A stretch of 64,000 nt of DNA. Origin: Streptomyces naganishii JCM 4654 (GTDB taxonomy: Bacteria; Actinomycetota; Actinomycetes; Streptomycetales; Streptomycetaceae). The translations under genes and the position numbers were made by a program. The notes below the pieces were generated by a model. The model was not told the origin of the DNA, ran no database searches, and worked only from the letters and a program-made list of their open reading frames with translations. The DNA is taken from contig NZ_BMVF01000027.1 in the NCBI RefSeq assembly GCF_014650575.1, positions 18,155-82,154 on the forward strand. The letters run 5' to 3'. Position 1 is the first letter of the stretch. Every line of letters starts with the position of its first letter. Below are positions 16,391 through 25,094 of this stretch, in pieces.

Positions 16391-17497
16391 ATGAGCGTAC
16401 GCATCGACATCGCGGGGCTGCGGCCGGAGAGGGTGGCCGTGGTGCCCTCGCCCCTGGCCGAGCTCGGCATGGCGCTGCACGCGCTGTCCGAGCCGGGACA
16501 CCACCCGGGCCTCCAGGCCTGGGTGACGGGCGTGACCGCCCGGCTCGACCCGCATCTCGCGGACCGCATGTGCGAGGCCGACTTCCTGTGGCGCACGACC
16601 TTCTCCGACCTCTTCCTGCCGTACGCGGGCATCCCCGGCGGCAGCGCCCTGCCCGGCGGGGACCTCGCGGGGGAGCTGGACCTGCTCGACAAGCTGTCCG
16701 ACGAGCAGTTCGTGGACGCGGCCCTGGAGTTCACCTGCGCCCTGCCCTACAGCGTGCCGGGACCCGGCCCGCTCACCGACGCCGCGCTGCGCCGCCGCGC
16801 CCTGGAGCTGGCGGCCGCGCGCGGGCCGCAGCAAGTGCGTTTCAGCGAGCGGCTGCTGGCCGACCCGCCGCGGATCCGGACCTGGCTGCGGCAGTTCCTC
16901 CAGGACTGCGACGAGGCGTTCTTCGCCGAGACCTGGTCCCGGCTGCGCCACCAGCTCGCGGCGGACGCCCGGCACAAGACGGAGCTGCTGCGGCGCCGGG
17001 GTCTGGCCGAGGCGCTGGCCGCGGTGTCCACGGCGGTGACGCTGGACGAGTCCGCCGAGCGCGTCACGGTCGACAAGCTCGGCGAGGGCCGCACGGCCAC
17101 CGCCGGCGGCGGCCTGCTGCTCGTGCCCACCAGCTTGGGCTGGCCCCACCTGATGGTGCTGCACCGCTACGGCTGGCAGCCGGTGCTGCACTACCCGGTC
17201 GGCTCGCCCGAGCTCGCCGCGCCGCCCTCGGTGGAACAGCTGACCCTGCGGATGGCCGCCCTGTCCCACCCGGTCAGGATGCGCCTGTGCCGCAGCCTGG
17301 CCCGCACCGCGTTCACCACAGGCGAGCTGACCCAGGCGCACGGCATGACCGCGCCCGAGATATCCCGGCACCTGGGGGTGCTCAAGAAGGCGGGCCTGAT
17401 CATCACCCGGCGCCGGGGGCGGTACGTGTACCACCAGCTGGACGTGGCGGTGGTGGCCCGGCTGGGCAGCGACTTCCTGGAGGGCATCCTGCGCTAG
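16391..17497 (+). CDS. DUF5937/ArsR-family helix-turn-helix regulator
   Basis: The 368-residue protein has an N-terminal DUF5937 region (starting SVRIDIAGLRPERVAVVPSP) and a C-terminal ArsR-type winged helix: ALSHPVRMRLCRSLARTAF, TGELTQAHGMTAPEISRHLGVLKKAGLI and the wing TRRRGRYVYHQL. The centre contains LLLVPTSLGWPH, a conserved stretch of the family. No metal-binding cysteines of classical ArsR proteins are present, so the signal is unknown. I chose ATG 16391 over 16382 because the family conservation begins at SVRIDI. Its target is unknown; a simple autoregulator is plausible. Confidence 0.82.
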   Translation: MSVRIDIAGLRPERVAVVPSPLAELGMALHALSEPGHHPGLQAWVTGVTARLDPHLADRMCEADFLWRTTFSDLFLPYAGIPGGSALPGGDLAGELDLLDKLSDEQFVDAALEFTCALPYSVPGPGPLTDAALRRRALELAAARGPQQVRFSERLLADPPRIRTWLRQFLQDCDEAFFAETWSRLRHQLAADARHKTELLRRRGLAEALAAVSTAVTLDESAERVTVDKLGEGRTATAGGGLLLVPTSLGWPHLMVLHRYGWQPVLHYPVGSPELAAPPSVEQLTLRMAALSHPVRMRLCRSLARTAFTTGELTQAHGMTAPEISRHLGVLKKAGLIITRRRGRYVYHQLDVAVVARLGSDFLEGILR

Positions 17498-17498
17498 G

Positions 17499-17519
17499 GC
17501 CCCGCGCGGGCGGCGGGGC
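17499..17519 (+). terminator. Short GC hairpin after the DUF5937 gene
   Basis: A 7-bp GCCCCGC/GCGGGGC stem (17499-17505 against 17513-17519) with a 7-base loop starts two bases after the stop codon. It lies between convergent genes and could serve either. Confidence 0.45.
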
Positions 17520-17541
17520 AGCGGGGCGACGGGGGCGACGG

Positions 17542-18183
17542 TCAGTCGAAGCGGATGTGCCGGACGCCGACCCCCGCCTGCCTGAGCCGGGTCCGCAGCG
17601 GGCCCTCGGTGTTGGGCCTGAGCGTCAGACCGGCCAGTACGGCGATCCGGTCAGCGGTCTTCGGCACGGTCGTGTGGTCCGTCCACAGGTGTTCGGCGAA
17701 CTCGGGCTCGCGCAGCCGCTCCAGGCAGTGGTCGAGCTGCCGTACGGCCCAGCTCTCCCGGCGGAGGCCGGCGTTCTCGCCCGTCTTCCCGGTGACGTAC
17801 TGAAGGAGGTGACCGAAGCCACGCTCCCGCAGCCGCCTCAGCACGGTCTCGCGCTCAGCGAGGAGCGTGAAGTGCCGTACGTCGTGGCCCAGTTCGCGCA
17901 GCCTGCCGACGGTCTCGGCGAAGGCGTCCGGTTCGGTGACCGTCATCGGGGCGATCACCACGCCCTCGTGCTTGGCGAGGGCCAGGCCGAGGACCTCGAC
18001 CACGCCCTGCCGCCAGGACGCCAAATCCTGGAAGTCTCCGCGCAGTTCGGGCGGCAGCATGCGACGCAGGCCGAAGCCGGCGTGCTCGGGATCGCAGATG
18101 ACGCTGCCCGGCAGGCGGCGCTGGATCTCGTGTGCGGTCTGTGTCTTGCCGCCCCCGAAGGGGCCGTTGATCCACAGGAGCAT
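17542..18183 (-). CDS. TmrB-like P-loop ATP-binding protein
   Basis: This 213-residue protein begins with MLLWINGPFGGGKTQTA, an N-terminal Walker A like that of Bacillus TmrB (tunicamycin resistance) and related small kinases. A LLAERETVLRRLRERGFG lid-like basic segment and a C-terminal DRIAVLAGLTLRP strand complete a nucleotide-kinase-like fold. In TmrB the protein is thought to bind tunicamycin; whether this homologue does so or phosphorylates another small molecule cannot be read from sequence. It begins 58 bases past the response-regulator stop on the same strand and may be cotranscribed with that system. Confidence 0.75.
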   Translation of the reverse strand: MLLWINGPFGGGKTQTAHEIQRRLPGSVICDPEHAGFGLRRMLPPELRGDFQDLASWRQGVVEVLGLALAKHEGVVIAPMTVTEPDAFAETVGRLRELGHDVRHFTLLAERETVLRRLRERGFGHLLQYVTGKTGENAGLRRESWAVRQLDHCLERLREPEFAEHLWTDHTTVPKTADRIAVLAGLTLRPNTEGPLRTRLRQAGVGVRHIRFD

Positions 18184-18241
18184 GCGGGAGACCCTACCGA
18201 GGGCCGCGGCCCGCGGTCAGCCGGGTGGACGGCGGACCCGG

Positions 18242-18913
18242 TCAGCCGTGACCGCCGGCGCGGACGAGTCCCGTCTCGTAGGCGAGCACGACGACCTGCA
18301 CCCGGTCCCTGAGCCCCAGCTTGGTCAGGATGCGGCCCACGTGCGTCTTCACGGTCGCCTCGGACAGCACCAGCCGGGCGGCGATCTCGCCGTTCGACAG
18401 GCCCTGCGCGACGAGCACCATCACCTCACGCTCGCGCTCGGTGAGCCGCTGCAGCTCCTTGTGCCGGGGCTCGCCCCCGCCGGTGGGCAGCATGGGCGCG
18501 AACCGGTCCAGCAGCCGGCGCGTGGTGGACGGCGCGACGACCGCGTCACCGCTGTGGACGGCGCGGATCGCGGCCAGCAGGTCGCCGGGTGGCACGTCCT
18601 TGAGCATGAACCCGGACGCGCCCGCCTTCAGCCCCGAGAAGGCGTACTCGTCGAGGTCGAAGGTGGTCAGGATCAGCACCTTCGGCGGGTCGGGCTGCGC
18701 GCAGATGCGGCGGGTGGCCTCGACGCCGTCCAGCTTCGGCATGCGCACATCCATCAGCACCACGTCGACCGCCGTCGCGCGCAGCACCTGGAGGGCCTCG
18801 ACGCCGTCGCCCGCCTCGGCGACGACCTCCATGTCCGGCTGGGCGGCGAGCACCATCCGGAATCCGGTGCGCAGCAGCACCTGGTCGTCGACGAGCATCA
18901 CGCGGATCGTCAT
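18242..18913 (-). CDS. NarL/LuxR-family response regulator
   Basis: This 223-residue two-component regulator has a receiver domain with acidic pair DD at residues 9-10, phosphoacceptor D55 in VVLMDVRMP, and the switch Thr and Lys in ILTTFD and FMLKD. The C-terminal LuxR/GerE helix-turn-helix is LTEREREVMVLVAQGLSNGEIAARL then ATVKTHVGRILTKLGLRDR. It is read 117 bases after the sensor kinase gene on the same strand, and the two form a cognate pair. The signal and regulon are unknown. All catalytic residues are present, so it should be functional. Confidence 0.95.
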   Translation of the reverse strand: MTIRVMLVDDQVLLRTGFRMVLAAQPDMEVVAEAGDGVEALQVLRATAVDVVLMDVRMPKLDGVEATRRICAQPDPPKVLILTTFDLDEYAFSGLKAGASGFMLKDVPPGDLLAAIRAVHSGDAVVAPSTTRRLLDRFAPMLPTGGGEPRHKELQRLTEREREVMVLVAQGLSNGEIAARLVLSEATVKTHVGRILTKLGLRDRVQVVVLAYETGLVRAGGHG

Positions 18914-19030
18914 CGGGCTTCTCTTCCGTTCGTCGGGGCGGGGCGGGGGTCGCGGGTGGGCGCGGGGGCGCCGGGGGGTCTCGGGGGGCAGGCGGACGGT
19001 TGAACAGGTGCGCGCGGGGCGGCGGGGGCG

Positions 19031-20236
19031 TCAGTGCGCCGGTTTGAGCGGCAGCAGGGCGCTGATGCGGAAGCCTCCTCCGGGGCGCGGGCCCGCGTCC
19101 AGGGTGCCGCCGACCATGCCGACGCGCTCCCGCATGCCGATCAGGCCGTGGCCCCGGCCGTCGGCGCCGCCCTCCTCGTACAGCTCGTGCGGGGCGCCCT
19201 TGCCGTCGTCCTCGACGAGCAGCCCGAGGCCGTCGTCGAAGTAGACCAGGCGCACGCTCGCGCCCGCGTTCGGACCGCCGTGCTTGCGGGTGTTGGTGAG
19301 CGCCTCCTGCACGATGCGGTACGCGGTGAGCTCGACGCCGCTGGGCAGCGGGCGCGGGGTGCCCTCGACGCGGAAGTCGACGGGCAGCCCGGAGCCACGG
19401 CACTGCTCGACCAGGTCCTCGATCTGCTCCACGTCGGGCTGCGGCACGTACTCGCCGCTCTCCTGGTGCTCGCCGGTGCGCAGCACGCCGAGCAGCCGGC
19501 GCATCTCGGCCAGGGCCTGGCGGCCGGTGGAGGAGATGGTCTCCAGGGCCTTCTTGGCCTGGTCGGGGGCGGCGTCGAGGACGTAGGCGGCGCCGTCGGC
19601 CTGCACGACCATCACCGACACGTTGTGCGCGACCACGTCGTGCAGCTCGCGCGCGATGCGGGCCCGTTCGGCGGCGACGGCCACCTTGGCCTGCGCCTCG
19701 CGCTCCTTCTCCAGCCGTGCGGCCCGCTCCTCCAGCTGCGCGAAGTAGGCGCGGCGGGTGCGCATGGAGTCGCCGAGGACCCAGGCCAGCGCGAACGGCA
19801 CGGTCTGGAAGACGGCTAGCGCGACCTGGCCGAGGACGTTCGTGTGCTGCTGGGGCCAGCGGATCTGCGCGAGGGCCGCCGCGCACAGGCCACCCATCAG
19901 CGCGAACCGTGAGGCCCAGCGGGCGCCGACCGCGGCGACGGTGTAGATGATCACCAGCATGGCGAAGTCGGCGACCATGGTCTCGACGTCCAGCACCAGC
20001 TGCGCCACGCCGGTCGCCGCCGTGAGCAGCAGCATCTTCTCGGGCATACGGCGGCGCAGTGTGACCACGACGCACAGGACGACGGACACGGCCAGGGCCG
20101 CGCCCAGGGATCCGTGGTGGCCGGGCGCCCCGTTGACGCTTGTCGCGCTCACGCTGGAGAGCCCGAGCAGGACGAGGGCCCAGGAGCCGTCGACCCACAT
20201 CGGGTGCCTGCGGAGGAAGTCATAGAGGCGCTGCAC
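19031..20236 (-). CDS. Sensor histidine kinase (HisKA_3 type)
   Basis: The 401-residue kinase has a membrane domain of about four to six helices within residues 15-155, including LGAALAVSVVLCVVVTL, a linker coiled coil rich in Glu/Arg/Ala, and a HisKA_3 domain with phosphoacceptor H199 in RARIARELHDVVAHNVSVMV. The ATPase domain shows VQEALTNTRKHG (N box) and GHGLIGMRERV (G box). There is no large extracellular sensor loop, so it probably senses membrane state or an intramembrane ligand. It starts at GTG 20236 and precedes its response regulator. The signal is unknown. Confidence 0.93.
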   Translation of the reverse strand: MQRLYDFLRRHPMWVDGSWALVLLGLSSVSATSVNGAPGHHGSLGAALAVSVVLCVVVTLRRRMPEKMLLLTAATGVAQLVLDVETMVADFAMLVIIYTVAAVGARWASRFALMGGLCAAALAQIRWPQQHTNVLGQVALAVFQTVPFALAWVLGDSMRTRRAYFAQLEERAARLEKEREAQAKVAVAAERARIARELHDVVAHNVSVMVVQADGAAYVLDAAPDQAKKALETISSTGRQALAEMRRLLGVLRTGEHQESGEYVPQPDVEQIEDLVEQCRGSGLPVDFRVEGTPRPLPSGVELTAYRIVQEALTNTRKHGGPNAGASVRLVYFDDGLGLLVEDDGKGAPHELYEEGGADGRGHGLIGMRERVGMVGGTLDAGPRPGGGFRISALLPLKPAH

Positions 20237-20354
20237 GTAACCCAGAGTAGGTATGCGTGATAGGTGCAGGGGTCAACCGGAGGATCGATCCGCGCTCCGT
20301 GCTCCTACTCCCCAAGGTGGATGCCGTGATCACCTGTGCGCCTAGGCTGGCGGG

Positions 20355-22019
20355 GTGGCGGACGACACAGTGGGCCCCCCGCGGGCGGAGGACTGGCGCG
20401 GCTGGCGGGCGGCGGCCGAGGAGGCGCTGTACGGGCCGGACGGCTTCTACCGCCGGCCCGAGGGACCGGCCGGGCACTTCCGTACGTCCGTGCACGCCTC
20501 GCCGCTGTTCGCGCGGGCCGTGGCGCGGCTGCTGTGCCGGGTCGACGAGGCGCTGGGGCGCCCGGCGGTGCTCGACTTCGTCGACATGGCGGCGGGCAGG
20601 GGTGAGCTGGCTGCCGGAGTCCTCGCCGCGCTGCCGGCCGGTGTGGCGGCACGCGCGCGCGTGCACGCCGTCGAGATCGCCGCGCGGCCCGAGGGGCTCG
20701 ACCGGCGCATCGAGTGGCGGGCCGTGCCCCCGCGCGGGATCACGGGGCTGCTGTTCGCCAACGAGTGGCTGGACAACGTGCCGCTGGAGGTCGCCGAGGT
20801 CGACTCCGAAGGGGTCGCGCGCCGGGTCCTGGTACGGCGGGACGGCGCCGAACGGCTCGGGGAGCCGCTGACCGGCGCCGAGGAGCGCTGGCTGGCCCGC
20901 TGGTGGCCACTCGCGGCCGAGCCCGGCCTGCGCGCCGAGATCGGCCTCACCAGGGACACCGCCTGGGCGGACGCCGTGTCCCACGTCGAGCGCGGCCTTG
21001 CGGTCGCCGTCGACTACGCCCACACCACGCCGACCCGCCCGCCCTTCGGCACCCTGACCGGCTTCCGGAACGGCCGCGAAACAGCCCCCGTCCCGGACGG
21101 CACCTGCGACATCACGGCCCACGTCGCACTGGACGCGTGCGCGACGGCTGCGGGGAGCACGGGGCCGGCGGGCACGGACTCGGGCTCGGGCACGGCGGGG
21201 GCAGGGCCGGGAGCCACGGCCACGGACTCGGCCTCGGTGGGCACAGGCCCAGCGAGCGCGGCCACAGGCCCGGCAGGCGCGGTCACGGGCCCGGCAGGCG
21301 CAGGCACGGGCCCGGACCCGGCCTCGGTGGGCACAGGCCCAGCGAGCGCGGCCACAGGCCCGGGAGCCACGGCCACGGGCACGGCTGGCGCAGGCGCGGC
21401 AAGCGCCGGCTCGGCAGGGGCGGGCAAGGGCCCGGCGGGCGTAGCCCCCGCGGGCGCGGGCTCAGCAGCCGGGGGCACCGCAGCCATAGGCACGGACTCA
21501 GCGGTTCCAGGCAAGGCGAGCGCGGGCTCGGCGGCCACGGACCTGACGGGCACAGCCCCAGCGAGCGCGGCCACAGGCCCGGCAGGCACAGCCGCCACGG
21601 GCCCGGCAGGCGCAGGCGCGGCAAGCGCCGGCTCGGCAGGGGCGGGCAAGGGCCCGGCGGGCGTAGCCGCCGCGGGCGCAGGCTCAGCGGGCGCGGACGT
21701 GGGGCCGGTGGGCGCGGGCGCAGGTGCGGCGGGTGCGGGCGCCGTGTACTCGGTGCCCGGGGCTCGGCTGGTTACTCAGCGCGAGGCTCTGCGCGGGCTC
21801 GGGGTCAGCGGCGCAAGGCCGTCGCTCGCGCTCGCTTCCACTCGCCCCGCGGAATACGTGCGGGCCCTCGCGCTCGCCGGGGAGGCGGGTGAGCTCACCG
21901 CGCCCGAGGGGCTCGGTGGGTTCGGCTGGCTGCTGCAGGCCGCCGGGCTCCCGGAGACGGACGCGGAGGCCCTGTTCGCGGCGCTATTTGTCGATGTCCC
22001 CGACCACGAAGAACATTGA
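20355..22019 (+). CDS. MidA-like SAM-dependent methyltransferase with a large low-complexity insert
   Basis: The 554-residue protein looks like a SAM-dependent methyltransferase of the MidA/NDUFAF7 type. The SAM-binding GxGxG-like motif is DFVDMAAGRGELAAGVL (about residues 74-90), followed by VHAVEIA and the FANEWLDNVPLEV text typical of the family. The fold is interrupted from about residue 266 to 463 by an Ala/Gly/Pro/Thr repeat, and resumes as VYSVPGARLVTQREALRGLG. Without the insert the protein would be about 355 residues, the usual size. NDUFAF7 methylates a complex I subunit; the 3' end here overlaps the nuoD-like gene by 36 bases, which fits that theme. Confidence 0.82.
   Translation: MADDTVGPPRAEDWRGWRAAAEEALYGPDGFYRRPEGPAGHFRTSVHASPLFARAVARLLCRVDEALGRPAVLDFVDMAAGRGELAAGVLAALPAGVAARARVHAVEIAARPEGLDRRIEWRAVPPRGITGLLFANEWLDNVPLEVAEVDSEGVARRVLVRRDGAERLGEPLTGAEERWLARWWPLAAEPGLRAEIGLTRDTAWADAVSHVERGLAVAVDYAHTTPTRPPFGTLTGFRNGRETAPVPDGTCDITAHVALDACATAAGSTGPAGTDSGSGTAGAGPGATATDSASVGTGPASAATGPAGAVTGPAGAGTGPDPASVGTGPASAATGPGATATGTAGAGAASAGSAGAGKGPAGVAPAGAGSAAGGTAAIGTDSAVPGKASAGSAATDLTGTAPASAATGPAGTAATGPAGAGAASAGSAGAGKGPAGVAAAGAGSAGADVGPVGAGAGAAGAGAVYSVPGARLVTQREALRGLGVSGARPSLALASTRPAEYVRALALAGEAGELTAPEGLGGFGWLLQAAGLPETDAEALFAALFVDVPDHEEH
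21149..21740. repeat. GC-rich in-frame repeat block inside the methyltransferase
   Basis: About 590 bases of degenerate repeats encode roughly 197 Ala/Gly/Pro/Thr/Ser residues. A unit near 21233 recurs near 21323, and a segment of 60-plus bases beginning at 21387 recurs almost unchanged at 21609, 222 bases later, an exact multiple of three. The pattern indicates in-frame duplication rather than random drift. Confidence 0.9.
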
Positions 22020-23135
22020 CCCCAGGATGGCCACCATGTCCGCCACCAGCGTCCCCGGCAGCAGCTCGGTCAGCGCCTGGATGTTGTTGTACGAGGCCGA
22101 GCGCAGCTTCAGCCGGTACGGCGTCTTCTCGCCCTTGCTGACCAGGTAGTAGCCGTTGATGCCGAGGGGGTTCTCGGTCCACGCGTAGGTGTGCCCCTCG
22201 GGCGCCTTGAGCACCTTGGGCAGCCGCTGGTTGATCGGCCCCGGCGGCAGCTCGGCCAGCCGGTCCAGGCACGCGTCGGCCAGCTCCAGGGCGTTGTGGG
22301 TCTGCGCCAGCAGGCACTCGAAACGGGCGAGGCAGTCCCCCTCCTGCCGGGTGACCACCTCCAGCACGTCCGCCAGTTCCCCGTACGCGAGGTACGGCTC
22401 GTCCCGGCGCAGGTCGAAGTCGACGCCCGAGGCGCGCGCGATCGGCCCGCTCACGCCGTAGGAGTGCACGTCCCGCGCGCTCAGGGCGCCCACGCCCCGC
22501 GTGCGCCCCCGGAAGATCTCGTTGCCGAGCACCAGGTCGTCGAAGACGTCCATCCGCGAGCGCACGGCGGCCACGGCGGCACGCGCGCGCGTGGCCCACC
22601 CGGCCGGCAGGTCCTCCTTGAGGCCGCCGACCCGGTTGAACATGTAGTGCATCCGGCCGCCGGAGACCTCCTCCATCACGTTCTGGAGCACCTCCCGCTC
22701 CCGGAACGCGTAGAAGACCGGCGTGATGCCGCCCAGCTCCAGCGGATACGAGCCGAGGAACATCAGGTGATTGAGCACCCGGTTCAGCTCGGCGAGCAGC
22801 GTGCGCGTCCACACCGCGCGCTCGGGCACCTCCATGCCGAGCATCCGCTCCACCGCGAGGACCACGCCCAGTTCGTTGGAGAAGGCCGACAGCCAGTCGT
22901 GGCGGTTGGCCAGCATGATGATCTGCCGGTAGTCACGCGCCTCGAACAGCTTCTCCGCGCCGCGGTGCATATAGCCGATCACCGGCTCCGCGCGCGTGAT
23001 GCGCTCGCCGTCCAGCACCAGCTTCAGCCGCAGCACGCCGTGCGTGGACGGGTGCTGCGGCCCGATGTTGAGCACCATGTCGGTGCTGTCCGCGGCGCCG
23101 CCGATCCCGACCATGGTCTCCGTCGTAGGAGTCAT
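21984..23135 (-). CDS. NuoD-like subunit (second, isolated copy)
   Basis: This 383-residue protein is homologous to the 49-kDa/NuoD subunit of respiratory complex I. Recognisable family text includes MVLNIGPQHPSTHGVLRL near the N-terminus, YMHRGAEKLFE, NRHDWLSAFSNELG and the C-terminal MVAILGSMFFVVGDID. No other nuo gene is in the window, so this is the solitary NuoD2 type known from Streptomyces rather than the one in the nuo operon. Its role is unknown; it may substitute in an alternative complex. Its last 36 bases overlap, on the other strand, the MidA-like methyltransferase gene. Confidence 0.88.
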   Translation of the reverse strand: MTPTTETMVGIGGAADSTDMVLNIGPQHPSTHGVLRLKLVLDGERITRAEPVIGYMHRGAEKLFEARDYRQIIMLANRHDWLSAFSNELGVVLAVERMLGMEVPERAVWTRTLLAELNRVLNHLMFLGSYPLELGGITPVFYAFREREVLQNVMEEVSGGRMHYMFNRVGGLKEDLPAGWATRARAAVAAVRSRMDVFDDLVLGNEIFRGRTRGVGALSARDVHSYGVSGPIARASGVDFDLRRDEPYLAYGELADVLEVVTRQEGDCLARFECLLAQTHNALELADACLDRLAELPPGPINQRLPKVLKAPEGHTYAWTENPLGINGYYLVSKGEKTPYRLKLRSASYNNIQALTELLPGTLVADMVAILGSMFFVVGDIDK

Positions 23136-23166
23136 GGACACAGTCTCGCCTACGTACGCTTGCCCC

Positions 23167-23673
23167 ATGGAGACGGGGAGCCCTGAAGACGGAAGGGCGG
23201 CGGGGGGCGAGGCGGGGGTCGAGCCCGTGTGGAACGCGCTGCCGCCCGGCCTGCTGCGCATGCGACGGCTGCTGCTGGTGGTGTGGCTGGGCCTGCTCGC
23301 ACTGGTCGCCGGGCTCGTGCCCGGGCTGGTGGCAGGCGCGGCCTGGTCGGCCCTGGCGCTGGCGCTGATGGCGTGGGGCTGGGTGCTGCTGGGCCGCAAC
23401 TGGCGCTCCTGGCGGTACGCCGAGCGCGCCGACGACCTGCTGATCAGCCGGGGTGTGCTCTGGCGTGAGGAGACCGTCGTGCCGTACGGGCGGATGCAGC
23501 TGGTCGAGGTCACCTCCGGGCCCGTCGAACGGCACTTCGGGCTGGCCACCGTGCAGCTGCACACGGCCGCCGCCACCACCGACGCGACCATCCCCGGCCT
23601 CGACCCGGCCGAGGCGGAACGCCTGCGCGACCGGCTCACCGAGCTCGGCGAGGCCCGATCGGCGGGACTGTGA
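23167..23673 (+). CDS. PH domain-containing membrane protein (YdbS-like)
   Basis: The 168-residue product has two membrane helices (about residues 33-75, RLLLVVWLGLLALVAGLVPG then a second) and a C-terminal bacterial PH (bPH_2, formerly DUF304) domain containing DDLLISRGVLWREETVVPYG and MQLVEVTSGPVERHFGLATV. In Bacillus the YdbS/YdbT pair occurs as adjacent genes, as here. The start ATG is at 23167. The stop overlaps the next gene as GTGA. The pair probably forms one membrane complex; Bacillus homologues have been linked to resistance to a bacteriocin. No enzymatic role is evident. Confidence 0.85.
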   Translation: METGSPEDGRAAGGEAGVEPVWNALPPGLLRMRRLLLVVWLGLLALVAGLVPGLVAGAAWSALALALMAWGWVLLGRNWRSWRYAERADDLLISRGVLWREETVVPYGRMQLVEVTSGPVERHFGLATVQLHTAAATTDATIPGLDPAEAERLRDRLTELGEARSAGL

Positions 23674-25094
23674 CGGCGGCGGACGGACGGCCCACACAGG
23701 ACGAAAGAGTCCCGGACGGCGAGCGGGCGATACCGGGCGGGCCGCCGGTGACCGAGCGGCGGCCGTCGGTGACCGAGCGGCGGCTGCACCCCGTGACGCC
23801 CCTGCGGCGGGCCTGGGCGCCGGTCGCCCTGCTGGCGGGATGGGCCGCGCACGACCCGGACCAGGCGCAGCGGCAGCTGTCGCGCCTGACCACGACCGCC
23901 CTGCTGCTCGCCCTCGCGATCGTCGTCCCGGCCGCCGCCCTCTACGGCTTCCTGTCCTGGTGGTTCACGCACTACGCCGTGACCGACACCGAACTGCGCA
24001 TCCGCACCGGCCTGTTGTTCCGCCGCACCGCGCACATCCGGCTGGAGCGCATCCAGGCCGTCGACGTGACCCGGCCGCTGCTCGCCCGGATCGCGGGCGT
24101 GGCGAAACTCAAGCTGGACGTCATAGGGACGGCGAAGAAGGACGAGCTGGCCTTCCTCGGCGAGGACCACGCCAGGGCGCTGCGCGCCGAACTGCTCGCC
24201 CGCGCCGCCGGGTTCGCCCCGCGGACCGCGCACGAGGTCGGTGAGGCACCCGCGCGGGTGCTCGTGCGGGTACCCGCGCGGGACATCGCCGTCTCGCTGC
24301 TGCTGGTCGGCGCGACCTGGGGCTCGCTCGCCTCCGCCCTCGTGGTGCCGCCGCTGGTGTGGCTGGCCACCCACAGCCTGTGGACGACGCTCGCGGTGGC
24401 CGTACCGCTGGTCGGCGGCGCCGTCACCGGCAGCGCGGGCCGCTTCGCGGGGGCGTACGACTGGACGCTGAGCGAGTCGCCGGACGGGCTGCGCATCGAC
24501 CGGGGCCTGCTGGACCGCACGCACGAGACGGTGCCGCCGGGCCGGGTGCAGACCGTACGGATCACCGAGCCGCTGCTGTGGCGGCGGCGCGGCTGGGTGC
24601 GGGTCGGGCTGGACGTGGCCGGCTCGTCGAACTCCCTGCTGCTGCCGGTCGCCCCGCGCGAGGTCGCCGAGTCGGTCATCGCCCGGGTGCTGCCGGAGGC
24701 GGCGGTGCCGGACGCGGCCGCCCTGCTCCGGCCGCCGCGCCGCGCGGGGTGGTGCGCGCCGGTGCGCTGGCGGGCGTACGGATTCACCGTGACCGAGACC
24801 GTGTTCGCCGCCCGGCACGGGCTGCTGCGGCGTCGGCTCGCGCTGGCGCCGCACGCCAAGGTGCAGAGCGTGCGCCTCACTCAGGGGCCGTGGCGACGCC
24901 TGTGGGGCGTCGCCGACGTCCATGTGGACACGGGCGCCAACAGGACGGTCACGGCGCGGCTGCGGGACGCCGGGGAGGCGGCGTGGCTGCTCGCCGCGCA
25001 GGCCGACCGGTCGCGGACGGGCCGCGGGGCCGCCCGCCCGGACCGGTGGATGGCCCGTGGCCCGTCCGCGGCCGGTCCGGACCAGGACGGCTAG
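23670..25094 (+). CDS. Multi-PH-domain membrane protein (YdbT-like)
   Basis: This 474-residue protein has repeated bPH_2 domains, each led by a pair of hydrophobic helices. The first helix pair is LLLALAIVVPAAALYGFLSW, followed by DTELRIRTGLLFRRTAHIRL and RIQAVDVTRPLLARIAGVAK; a second unit runs from the helices near 230 through GLLDRTHETVPPGRVQTVRI; a third starts near GFTVTETVFAARHGLLRRRL. The GTG start overlaps the upstream stop as GTGA. The 3' end shares the palindrome CTAG with the stop of the convergent gene, so both TAG codons are made from the same four bases. It should work with its YdbS-like neighbour. Confidence 0.85.
   Translation: MTAADGRPTQDERVPDGERAIPGGPPVTERRPSVTERRLHPVTPLRRAWAPVALLAGWAAHDPDQAQRQLSRLTTTALLLALAIVVPAAALYGFLSWWFTHYAVTDTELRIRTGLLFRRTAHIRLERIQAVDVTRPLLARIAGVAKLKLDVIGTAKKDELAFLGEDHARALRAELLARAAGFAPRTAHEVGEAPARVLVRVPARDIAVSLLLVGATWGSLASALVVPPLVWLATHSLWTTLAVAVPLVGGAVTGSAGRFAGAYDWTLSESPDGLRIDRGLLDRTHETVPPGRVQTVRITEPLLWRRRGWVRVGLDVAGSSNSLLLPVAPREVAESVIARVLPEAAVPDAAALLRPPRRAGWCAPVRWRAYGFTVTETVFAARHGLLRRRLALAPHAKVQSVRLTQGPWRRLWGVADVHVDTGANRTVTARLRDAGEAAWLLAAQADRSRTGRGAARPDRWMARGPSAAGPDQDG

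Noticed and set aside
21014..21649. An antisense Pro/Ala/Val-rich frame inside the methyltransferase repeat
   Set aside because: It is the mirrored low-complexity block and lacks a plausible start context.
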